Source: Taenia hydatigena
Lineage: Eukaryota > Platyhelminthes > Cestoda > Cyclophyllidea > Taeniidae
Direction: 5' to 3'
DNA length: 64,000 nucleotides
Assembly (NCBI GenBank): GCA_036345935.2
Contig: JADWOT020000001.1
Location: forward strand, 11,908,623-11,972,622
Shown: in pieces, positions 48,721 to 60,000 of the stretch
How positions within the stretch are numbered: position 1 is the stretch's first letter
How the letters are laid out: each line of letters begins with the position of its first letter
Notes under the pieces: model-generated
Database searches by the model: none
The model's input: only the letters and a program-made list of their open reading frames with translations
Told to the model about the DNA's origin: nothing
Program-made: the position numbers and the translations under genes

Positions 48721-49210
48721 TTGATGACGAGCTGTAGCTGAGCGCGACCCACCTCCTGTGGACATGCGACTCGACAAACCTTACAGTCGCATACAACATT
48801 TTGACAAATACATTAGGACAAGAGGTAGTCTAAGTGGAGGTACACGTTGAAGCAGGTGACAGGCGTGAGCAGTTTGATGGGGAATTGTTTTAAGCATCCC
48901 ATGATTGCAGGCTCTCTTCGGATGTTTCGCCATCTATATGGAAGGCCTTGTACAATTTTAGGATCTCAAAGCCACAAAGTCATGAAACACATTAACAATT
49001 GTAAGTTGATTTGCAAATTTCCACAACTTGGATTACTCGTGTGTGTGCTTGAGCGCATGCACGGGACATGACATATGTGGACTACCTTAATGGTCGGGTT
49101 GTGAAGAGTGCTGAGCACTGCGCGAATTTCTGGATGCTTTACCCCCGTGGAGCGATGCTGTCCTCCTCTGTGTGGTCTGAGTATACTGACAATCTCTGAA
49201 TAGGCAGGGA

Positions 49211-49390
49211 CACTTAAACACTTCAAATAAATACCTCCGACTGAAATAGAAGTGAGGCGATCGAGATAATGCTCTGACAGTCTCTATTTCCCCACCCAGT
49301 TGGCAAGTAAGCAGATGCTATATGCCACTGCAAATCTAGCAAATGCAAAATGAGAAACACACCTTAGCGAAATAATTTTACCCAGTTCAT
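49211..49390 (+). repeat. Local duplication, unit 1
   Basis: Aligns to 49926-50102 in the same orientation: CTCCGACTGAAATAG against GTCTGACTGAAATAG, GGCAAGTAAGCAGA against TTAAGTAAATAGGCA, and CTTAGCGAAATAATTTTAC against CTTCAGCAAAATACTTTAA. Spacing is about 715 bp. Confidence 0.5.
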
Positions 49391-49925
49391 TTTTTGACAT
49401 TCTCTGTGATTTTCGTCTTCTTTCAAGAGCTTGTGCAAATGCGTGTGTGCGTATGCGTTTTGAATTTTTGAAGCGCACCAGCAGTCGATAAATATTCCTT
49501 GCTGCTTATCGTCGGGCTCTTGTTTGATTTACATTTTTCCCTGTATGCATGTTCACCTAACGAAGTGTAATGCCTTATGGAAAGAAAAATCCAATTTTCG
49601 AATAGTTAGTTTGATGTTTTAAAGAGCACATTTGCGGTTGTGGGAGGCGTTACTTTCCACTGCACAGACAAACCGTGCTTCTTTAGCTCCTGGAAATATT
49701 GCAAAGAACCAAAAGTTTTTGGTGTTCATGAGCGTACACAGGCATGTTTGTATACACAGGTAAGAGATGTGCAGGCGATCTTAGTAGCGTGCACGCGAAG
49801 AGCACTAGGTGCCTTACGAGCCTTTAAGAGTTCTCTTAATGAGTGGAGTCTGTGCCTGTTTGAGAAATGTAACCTCCTAGAGTATAGTTTGAGCATACTG
49901 AAGCCTGTTGGGAAGGTAAGATTGC

Positions 49926-50102
49926 TAAAGCACTATAAATTGATAAATGCGTCTGACTGAAATAGGGGTTGGGTGGTCGGATTAACACTCTAACATCCTC
50001 TGCTATCCGATCCGTTAAGTAAATAGGCACAGAATATGGGACGCAGCAAATCAAGCACATACAAATTAAACATACTTCAGCAAAATACTTTAACTCAATC
50101 TC
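49926..50102 (+). repeat. Local duplication, unit 2
   Basis: Second unit of the duplication at 49211-49390. Similarity seems to extend upstream (GTCTGAGTATACTG against GTTTGAGCATACTG), so the true unit may be longer. Confidence 0.5.
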
Positions 50103-52333
50103 CTTGAACCCAAAATTTGGGCGTTTCACTAAATTATTTAAGTATTTACCGTTCTCATGGAAGTGACTTAGTGAATTAAGTGGATGGACATTGAGGCATA
50201 AATACTATTGTAAGGTCACACAGAAGCTGGGTTTGTTAATGTCACAGAAGTGGAGGTTTACATGAAGTAAACCATCAGAAGTATTTCATTTTGCAACCGA
50301 CTTCACGGCTACCATTTCTTTCTTCCTTTTCTCCGGTCATTGACTAAACTGCCTTAACCGCAGCTTCAATCCCAAAGAAATGCACTTGCTTTCACAAAGT
50401 GCTGGAGACCTGTTCTACTTCACCCCGAAAGGAGGATTGTGAAATCATTCACCACTATTGTCTCCTCATTTCCCATTTTTTTTTCTCTTTGGCTACCTCC
50501 TTTCACTTACTTCTTCCTGTCCGATTTTCACCTCCGCCTTGCACCCACGCATTCATCACCAAATTCACCTATCGCATAGCCTGCCATATCGCATCCCTCC
50601 AATTCTTCCTCTCAATTAACCCACTTCTAGACAAGATGATGAAAGTAAGTGGCCATTGCAATCTCACAAACTTTCGTCAGAAGTTTATATCAAGCCCCCT
50701 TTCTCCACTTCTTCAACATGAGCATCTGCATGAACCGCTTCGTTGCAACTTTCACTTTAGCATCCTACATGCCTCTTCGGCCAAAATATATTCATTCCAT
50801 AAGCATAGAAGCATGAGATTCTTCAACCAGCAAGATAAGGCAGGCCCGTGCAAGTGATTTGAGGTGTTATCTTCCTCACCATTGCCATACCAACTTCTAC
50901 TCTTCTTCAAGACTGGATTCATTCGACAAGCTATGGGAGATGTAGGAAGTGTGCTCTAAAACCCACCTGTTTGACGATGAAATCGCTACAGACTGACCCA
51001 CCCACCTATCTGACTACCTTTAGAGCTCCCTCACAGGTAATGTCCTTCAAAAGAGGTGCTTTTGCATTCCTTCCTTTCCATGATGCAACACGTGTGCATC
51101 TAACCTCAAGTCTCACGCACACAATGCTGCCAACTAACGCCAACTGCGCACTACGCTTCAACCGGCAATACTTGTTCCACTCGCGTATATTACTGTTAGA
51201 AAGTGCTACGCATTTGCGCACTGCCTTAACTCTCCCTCCCGAATAGATAGGACAGCAACGCAAGAAATGGACGAACGTGGACTACTTGCCCTGTATCCAT
51301 CAAACGAAAAGCCTCACCGAGTGGCACTGCCTACTATAAACACCCACTAGGTAACTGCATCAATCAGCAAATTTATGTTGGTTAGAGGGTGTACTTGACT
51401 GAATGGCAAACGAGGCATTTTGGCCAGTCTACCAGATCTAAGGTTTAGTCTGGCTGTCAAGCCGGACTAAATGGAAAGGAAATTTTGGAGCCCATGGCCT
51501 GAGGTTTCAAAAGGTAGCTCAGAATATAACTGTCCTGTGTAGCAGGGTTGAGCTTCAGCCCACACTGCCGACATCTTTCCGCAAGTATGCTATTGAAAAT
51601 CCGCGACGAAATTTTCCCAGATGGGTCACGGCCAGTGTTGCTTCCAATATTAAAGGTCTCTTGTAAGACAAAAAACTGAGGTAGTTGCCGAAGACAGACA
51701 TCACTCTCAGCCCTCTTTTTATGGGTCGTCAGTAATCCTCTCATTTGTGGGATTTGAGCTTTCTCTGCTTCGGATCGGAGTTGGGCATGTAGGGTTACAT
51801 CTGGCTGTATTTGAGCTTAACCTTTGAAACGGTAAGACCTGTTGGCTCTGGGTGTAACAGGTTAAGTAGTTATTACAATGCAACCATTCGTGGATGAGGG
51901 AATAGAGTTGATCATCCTAGTTAACCACAGCCTGTCTCAGAATGTTGAGGCGATTCTTAACCAAGGTGGCAAATCAACTTTTCATCGCAAGCGCTATCTT
52001 TAGATGTAGGACAAATTCAAAAGTAGTGGTTTTTGCTTGTGCAGCTTTTTTATGAATAAAAAAATAATGTCAAAATGTGATCTGCAAAACACATTTGCTT
52101 CAAGGCATTGAAGTATGGATTGACGAATGAGATCGACACATATCTACTGCCACTAAGTAATTATTATTTCTCATTCATTGTTTTCCATTCCATTTATTTG
52201 GTTATTTTGCATGCACGCTGTTTCTTCTGCTTAAATGCTCTTGGGTGCATCAAAAAAATAGAAAATTTGGTAATCAATTAAACTAGTCTCATGTCGGAAC
52301 AGTCTGGGTCAAGGTGCAGGCACAAATAAATAG
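50103..52333. other. Pyrimidine-rich stretch, no supported gene
   Basis: The plus strand is C/T-rich from about 50280 to 51260, which creates the longest frame of the window (50399-50857, 152 codons, no ATG at its start) and another at 50971-51246. Composition explains both better than coding does. Confidence 0.5.
51444..51471 (+). other. Hairpin with 12-bp stem
   Basis: TTTAGTCTGGCT is followed, after a four-base loop, by AGCCGGACTAAA: a 12-bp stem with one G-T pair. It sits just before the stop end of a 95-codon minus-strand frame (51744-51457). Function unknown. Confidence 0.45.
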
Positions 52334-52405
52334 TGTTGGAGCAGAACATGTGTCCATGCAAGTATCCGTTTTACGTTAATGCTCATATTGCTATGAGCAA
52401 GCTAG
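52334..52405 (+). repeat. Short dispersed repeat family B, copy 2
   Basis: Shares the opening 17 bases exactly with the copy at 39369 and remains alignable for about 70 bases. It lies about 520 bp before copy 2 of the long repeat. Confidence 0.55.
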
Positions 52406-52928
52406 GTGCGATCAAATATGAGTGATAGCAATGATTCATGGCGATGAGTCGATTGTGTGAAAGATGGGTGACTTGCAACTGCTGCCAAACACCGATGCGC
52501 ACTGAGCAAAAATGGAACAAAAAAGTTTTCGTCTGCAGTTAATGTGGACTAAGCACCGAACAACCCTTTCGCCGACTCTAGCTTTACCAGCTTTCACAAA
52601 TCAGTTCTAAGGTAGGCTGGACGAACCATCACCGAATTTTCCAAAGTCATGAGTAGGCAAGCTGACGTTAATGGCATTCATCATCAGCTCAGCGCAAGAA
52701 TGGGAGATTTATTACACCCCACTTTGATTATTATTTGTGAATTTATGATTATGTAACAAAATTTGCAGAATACAATGCCATGTGTATTCTAACAAAAGAA
52801 AAATATCCACATTTATTTAATTGTACAAAGATGGAATATGCCGAATTAAAAGTCCGAAATTTAGAAGTTGATTAATGCATTGATTTGCATTTATTTAAAA
52901 ATAATTTGCTAGTAGGAGGTTCAACGTA

Positions 52929-55900
52929 AACGTGAGCAAAACACGTAGAGTAGGTAAGTAAGTGGGTTGCTGCGTGGGTGGGTGTGTGGGTGGGTGGGTG
53001 GATGTGAGTGTGGGATAGATGAGAGTGGGTAAAGTGAGGAGTTGAATGAAGGGTGTGGGTAGGGGATGGAGGCATATAGATGATAGAAGGAAAAGAGAGA
53101 GGAGTGTGGTGTGAGAGAGCATGGCGCGTTAGCAACAGCACTGAGGAATGTCTGTCAGTGTTGTTGGTTAGCGCCACACTCGCCCACCCACTTCACTAAT
53201 GCTGCACTGCTCACGTCCCATCACCCGTCTTGGAGAATGCCTTGGCGTATCGAATTGGTAGATCAGTCCTCCCTCCCTTTTTCATGCTATGGCACCGTAT
53301 TCTTTCATCTTCGTCGCTCTCCTTGATTATGATATTTTTTTTCGTCTTTTTAATCTTTATATACTTTTTTTCTCTCTGATTCTATTGGTCTCCTCTCTAT
53401 CTCTTTTTTTTAATCTCTCTCATTGGTTGACCTTAATGTTTGTACTTACATTCCGCCCCTTTTCGTGTTTAATACCGGATTTTACTTTACTATTGGTGCG
53501 TTTTTATATAATCTTATTCCTTTTGATTTTGTTTTTGTTCCTGTATTTTTTACATTGAGTTGGTTTTCAAACCTTTCTTCACGAATCCTTTAATTTAATT
53601 TTTTACTAATAGACTTCGTTCCTTTACACTAGATCGGCATTAACGCTACGCTCTCTGTATACCATGACGTCACTTTTTGCATCACTGGAGGCCAGTACTT
53701 CTCCATAACCCTGTCTTCTTATTCTACCTTGTCCCTGTTTTTGTCCATTCATGCCCTACAATCTTCCAGTCATCCCTCTAGTTAGGCAATATGTATGCAC
53801 TCTGACATCGCTGCTTGTGATAATGGATGGAACTCTATTTCATGTTGTGATACCGACGAATTTTAAGGTCCTGTCGCATGATCATGCTCCCTTATCAAAT
53901 ATGCGGGGAATTTTTCGTCTTGATTTTTACCTGCTTCTCTGCTGGTTTATTTTGTGTCCAATGTAAGCAAACGTACACTTATCAGGGCATCCATTGGTCA
54001 TTGAAGACATTATTTCTTGATTTGTCTCATCTTTTAATGCGTCACGACATTCCGTAGGACACAAAATGCCCATTTAAGTGGTTTAGTTCCTTCTTCTACT
54101 TCACATTTAGCTGAAGTGCCATCTAGACCTGATGGAATGACTGGTGAAGAAAACCGCGGCACTCGGGGTCAATCCACGACATTTAACCACGGATTTGGTA
54201 ACAGGTGATTAATTGATATGAATCCATTTTAAGCAAGCCCTCACACCATTCTCCTGAGTTTGCTGCTCCGATGCCAAACACGCCAACTTCTTTTGAAATT
54301 CACCCTATGTCATTCGTTGGGATTAAATTCAATCATGTGGTTTTAAACCACTGCTTGAGATCCGATGCTCCGTCTACTCTCTACAGTCAATTACAAGGCA
54401 TTTTAATAAAGGGCAACTATAGTCTCGTATTTTCGATGCGTAACCCACAGGAGAAAGGGATAGAATCATGTGCCATATCTCAACTTCCTCATAAAGACGT
54501 ACATACGTGTAATGTAAAAAGATGTGATCGGAGGGTGTTGAAAGAGAAGTCTGGCTATTACTAAGCCATCAGAGGTACCCCGCCTCCCCTTCTAGCTGTC
54601 GTGACCCCATCACGCTATGACCAGCTGTTAGGCGTTACAATGGCGTAGGACAGAGCCCGCAAGCAATAGTGACTAATGCCTTGCAGTAACTCATGTGATT
54701 AGCAAAGTGTGGGGCTAGTTCGAGGCAAGTGACTTCAGCTTCCATTAAAATCATTCTACTGTACCTCAAGCGCAACTGCAGTCAAGGTTCACGTTTTTGG
54801 CAACATCCCTTATTGTCAGCTTCAAAAAGCTTCTTTGGAAATTTTGAATCATTGGCTTTAGAATTGCTGATGGTTAGTCTTGTGAGGCACTCACGGTTCT
54901 ATTTTTCATCCCAACTAAGCTGTTTCTGTCTTCATGGTAGAATCTTCCTTGCAAAGTACAGATTCACCTTCGTGGTATACTTTGATCCTAGTCCTATTCA
55001 GCTTGGCCTTCCGACTCAAAACATGGCTTCCATTAAATGGATGTGGGTCGTTCAAGTATACTATAAGATTTATCCAAATGAGCTCGTCTTTATCGCCATA
55101 GGATGGTGCATTTCTTGCCCTCACTGAAATGCACTTACTCCTTGTTTTCTTGCCACCTAAACGGCCTTTTAAGACCATTTTCGTAAATTTTTTGCAAATT
55201 TGCTGGTAATTCCTCTCCTTCGTTCTTTACCGAGCCTATTTATTGGAGAGTCTTTGTATTCGAAGTATGGTAAAAAAGTCAGTCAAGGTTTCGCAGAAAT
55301 TATCTTACACGGAAATAAATTCGGTGTTGAAGCAGACATAATCGTAGTTAGGTGGCAAAAAACAAATGCACATTGAGAAATCAACATTTTTCTTTGTAGA
55401 ACCTGCGCCTTTCTTTTGACGTTCACTCAATCATAATGACAGACGCGTATCAGCCCATTTACAACGACGCTGCAATCAGCCTCTCATCCCTTCTTCTCGT
55501 GTACTGCAGCACAGCTTACAATCTCGCGTGACTTACGATGTCACCAGGAGTAGTGCGAACTCCTTACCAACCCATTCACCCATTCGGATAGATCTATCAG
55601 CACTAGAGGCATTAATTGCCGGACGGTTTGATATCACCCACTTCGTCTATTCTATTATTGCATACTTTGTCCGCCGGGCGATTCACAGCATGCTACACCG
55701 TGCCTCGTCTTCTTAGCAGTGGCACAAATGTATGCATTGAGATGAAGAGCGAAGCATGGCGTGGCCAGAGGGGAGTCGAAACCGCAGCTGGACGACTATG
55801 AGCAGAATAAGGGGACGCTCTGCCTATGAATGTCATGCTTCCAGCACGTGGCACGTATTATCCTCGTCACGGAATTACGTACAGCGGTTAAGCGATACAA

Positions 55901-56153
55901 TGACGTCGGGTCAGGCGTTGGAATAGCATAGATTTAAGCTTCGGTGTTCGTCAGTGGGATCAGTTATTCTTAGCAAACATTCAGCAATTCCAAGAGTAAT
56001 TGCACTTACCACCGTCAATATAGTCGAGCAGCATTGAGATGTGCAAGGAAATGAAGACACAATCCGAGTAGGAAGATGAGGTGCATTCTATGAAGCGACA
56101 GCCTAAATCCTTGATTTAGTGCTCTCAAACGTTTGTATTCTTGCAACTCTCAC
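52929..56153 (+). repeat. Long dispersed repeat, copy 2
   Basis: Second copy of the repeat at 45245-48720, same strand, start-to-start distance about 7.7 kb. Flanks align almost throughout, while the core at about 54712-55240 is unrelated to the copy 1 core. It contains a 97-codon ORF (54271-54564). In copy 1 this aligns over more than 200 bases without indels but with substitutions spread evenly over codon positions and a stop, so it does not behave as a conserved gene. A 132-codon frame (54729-55127) lies within the copy-specific core. Confidence 0.8.
52976..52998 (+). other. G-quadruplex-capable GGGTG tract
   Basis: Five GGG runs separated by one to five bases lie near the left end of long-repeat copy 2. 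Four or more closely spaced GGG runs can fold into a quadruplex. The matching place in copy 1 (about 45285-45310) is TG-rich but has fewer GGG runs. Confidence 0.5.
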
Positions 56154-56562
56154 TGCTCATTGGTTACCATATGTCTTCATTTATTTCTTAGGTCTAAGCC
56201 GAAGGAGGATGGACGGGAGCTATAAATGCTTGCCAATGCAATGAGAGAGATTAGGCGGCACTCAGCATGCGCTGATCAAATGGAGCTGATTGAAACACAA
56301 GTCATGCTACACTCTGGACTTGCAATCAAGTGGCTGCTACATCGTAGTAATAGCTCTGCAGTATCAGTTTACACCAGTGGCTTAGTCGATTATTACACAG
56401 ACAAGCGGCTTCAAAGGAATCCTTGGAGCGTTGAAATACTACAAACGTTTTTGCCAACACCCTCTGCATAATGATGTCAGAGCGGATAATTGTGTCAAGG
56501 ATATGATTGTGTATTTCTTTCACACTCGATACAGAGTTGTTGAGTTATCTGTACGGTAAATG

Positions 56563-57016
56563 CTAACCCGACATCATCAATAGGCATGACTCCACCTTCT
56601 CGATTCCCAGCTCTATGTGCTTGGCATAATGTGATGGGTTTTCTTCATGGGCAGTGTGGTTTATCGCCACTGGCAAGGTGTCAGCAGTATCCTGAGAGAC
56701 CGGCTTGAGTCAAGTAACATTGTATTGTAGGTATTTTGTTGTTGGAATTGGAACAATGCTTGACTTAATTTGAGGAGCATTGAAGGGGTTAGTGCCCACC
56801 ACCAAGCACCAGTCCTTGTCAGCACGACTAATGGAGTGACTTCAGAGCACAGCCATTTGCACTGCGTGGATGAAGTGGTCTGCCAAGTAGGTGGGGTTGA
56901 AGACGATGTACTGGAGAATCTGTTAGTCAATTAGAAGGCCCACTGCTTACATCGTAATGCCAAAATGGGGTTTCATCAGATGGCAATAGCCAAGATATTT
57001 GCCCTTGAGTTGGCCG
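56563..57016 (-). pseudogene. Possible decayed gene fragment with a 31-nt intron
   Basis: A first segment (57016-56952 and one base; GQISWLLPSDETPFWHYD) meets donor GAT/GTAAGC. After 31 nt containing a branch-like ctaac and acceptor CAG, an in-phase frame resumes at 56919 (ILQYIVFNPTYLADHFIHAV). It then continues through two TGA stops (KDWCLVVGTNPFNAPQIK; LPVAINHTAHEENPSHYAK; IELGIEKVESCLL) to TAG at 56563-56565. Over about 140 codons only two internal stops occur. The family is unknown. An adjacent frame (56523-56326) reads KEIHNHILDTIIRSD and could be a later exon. An 81-codon plus-strand ATG ORF (56226-56471) overlaps that area. Confidence 0.3.
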
Positions 57017-60000
57017 TTAGGTGGGCCGACTAACACTAAGATTCCTCTGTAATGTACTCTGCGTATTCTTAAGATACACTTTTGTATTTAATTGATTTCG
57101 CGTGCAAAAGAAATTTGTGCTATTTTTAATGGCTTATTGTTTTTTAGGAGTAAACTACGGAAAAAAAGGGAAAGAAGGGAGGTGGCGGAGATCAAGTCAA
57201 CTTGTACACTGTTGAATGTAGTGGGCCTGGCACGAACCCTTTGTAGGCCACGATACGAGTGTCGTTGACGGAGTATTAGTTAAAAATGGCTCATGCAGAA
57301 GGACGTGCACCATCTCAGCTAAGTTTTTAACTTTCTACAGTGTTATTTGTCAGCATGATGTGTATGTGAATCGTTTTTGCGTCTCATAAAGTGCTGGGTA
57401 CAATGCATGGCATGGCGATATGAGCACAAAGACGGAGGCTTTGTCACCTTAGACAATGCTGTAATGCCATCTGGCGTGTCATCAGATCATGCCTCAAATC
57501 AACTCACAGGTGAGGCTTAGTCACGTGGGGGGCAAATGCGTATTTCGTGAGGTCACACGATGCAATCGATGGGCTGTATTAAGCTGCGTGATTATTCGAT
57601 CTCACGTGACAGTGAATGGCACGACATTTATCTCATTTTAGTATAGTTTTATGAAGTTATGAGGATAAAATTATGTTTGTGGTAAACTTTCGGCGTTCAA
57701 ATCACAACGACATTAATAGATGAAATTAAATTGAAATGTGGATGTAGAATAGACTGTGGAAGGAGCCGAGTACAAGCCGTAATTAATGCCCACTGCTAAA
57801 GAGACATGTCATGATGTCGCAACAAATCCTCAATCGCTTGCACATTGGAGCACATCACGATCCGCTTCGAGTGTCCGACCCTGTGTTCGATTTAACACAT
57901 GCGCGCCCTAATATTGTCAACAGTGGAACCACTTGCATGACGGATCATCTTGGAGAGTGTAACCAATAGAAGTTTAAGCGCCCACTAGAAGCAAATCTGA
58001 ATCTGGCAGTGAACAACACAAAGTTTAGGTAGTTGCACTGGATTTCACTTCTGTTGTGTATTTCCTAAAACGAATTTTGTTATGTCTGCAACCATACACT
58101 CTTCCACAATTATTTTCGAATCCCCATATGAAGGTTCCTATCAGTCGACCTTTACTTGGACGTGCCCTCACATTCCCTATTGCTTATGCGATAGGCTCCA
58201 GAATCTGGCAAAGCACGTGGTCCATCACCCTTGGATAAGTCACCTTTGTACACACGAAACATCGGTACTACTTCTTTGGATATTTACTTAACGGCATTAT
58301 ATTTTGCACCAAACTTGTGTTGTGGATGATTTTGTAAAATTTCGTGCCTTTGGATTGATTGCCTGGATTTTCAACTTTTCGAACGAGTGCCTTTGATTGG
58401 TAGTCGCTTTGATCTTAAGTCACGGTTACGGTATGTTCTTTGTCATTTGAATTCACCGGTTATAATTTGTCCACTAAATTCTGGCTACACTTCGTAAAAT
58501 GTCTTTACGGGTTTGATTAATCACGGCCTAACAATATCTCTTTGCCCATTATTTGTACATTTAGTGATCTCTAATTGCGGGAGGCCTGAAAGTGCACCGC
58601 GGTTCCTAGCGGCACTTGTTGGGGCTCATAGGGCATATGCATCAGCACTGATGCGGTACTCTATACTGTTCTTCTTGATTAGGTTGAAACAGAAAATGGT
58701 TTAATTCGGTTCTGAGGCTAAAGTAGAACCGTACTTTTGTCACGTTCTCTTGTAGGGCACTTCAGGAATGTGTGATAGGCAGTAGTAAAACGAATCGGTT
58801 GTAACGAAATGTTGAGTCACTCAAAAAAAGAATCTGCATTTGGAAAGACTTGTGATAAAAAATCCCAACCACTTTCGCCACTGCCGCTCAAGATCAACGT
58901 GTCAAGAACAATTAACAGCGATGTCCAGTGAGGGTGATGATGCAACAGCTGGGCTACCCATGCATCAACAATGAATGCGAATTCGCGGTGCAAGTTGACC
59001 ACATGACTTCCACCTAGACGTAGTGAATGCGCAGGTGGCGCCCAATCGTGTCGTCGCAGAATATGGATGACTCCTCACAAATGGTTAAGGACTTCAAAAT
59101 GGCCATCACGATCAAAGTATCACATGTTTGTATGTGGTCGTTAAAATAGAGAGCGATTTCAGTTGGTTTGCTTGGAGCAATCATTTCAAAAGAAGGCGGT
59201 ACTCACTAACGGCTCAAAACTGCTTTTTCCTCTACCTACAACAATAAAATTGGGGAATGAGTATGCACAGATTTTCAAAACCGAATCCTTTTTAAGTAGC
59301 AGAATTGAAGTTAAGTTCGTGTTATGTTTGTTTGAGTAAGAAAGTTTCGCCTAGCAATAATAGCAAGATCCGCGTTTCGCATGTAAACTTAGGTAGCAGT
59401 CTCTTCGAGTGCCACTCCAAACTAATTTATTAAGTCTCACACATCAAAGGCGATTGATAGGTTGAAATGTTGATACATCACTTTTTACTGTTGCGTGGAT
59501 ACATCTCATCGACAATGTCATGAGCATTTGCTGCAAGTCACCCACCACATTTGTTCTCAATGCTCAGCAAATGTGTTTCTGTGTACATTTGTGGAGAACA
59601 GCTGCGAGAGCGTGGACGACGAGGTACAAACGGGATTCAATCGAGTAGTAATTAAACACAATTAGATGGCTGAAGCAACCAGTGCAACGGTGGATGGACC
59701 CCTCAGTAACTCTAAACAAACTAACTAATTGTTAAGACATTTCGTGATGCTATGTCTACAGGAAGTGCTTCAATCGCTCAGCTGGTGCCACTTTTAATGT
59801 GCTGTGCTGAATGTCCACTGAGATGTGATAATTGGTCTGCAGTAAGTCTTCAAATCTCCAAACACCTGCTGTAGGACGCCGATACCTAAGAAATAACCAC
59901 AGCCCAATTGAACATGGAAGCACTATAAAAGATACACTCCTAAGCATTTAATGTACTAAACAAATAAAACCGGAAAAATGTAAAAGAAAACAAGAGCAAA

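Noticed and set aside
50399..50857. Longest open frame in the window, 152 codons on the plus strand
   Set aside because: It has no ATG at its start, sits in a pyrimidine-rich stretch where stop codons are rare, and its product is a low-information Ser/Leu/Phe/His mix.
54271..54564. 97-codon ORF in long-repeat copy 2 that aligns without indels to copy 1
   Set aside because: Substitutions fall about equally on all three codon positions and copy 1 has a stop in the same frame, so it shows neutral drift and not a conserved gene.
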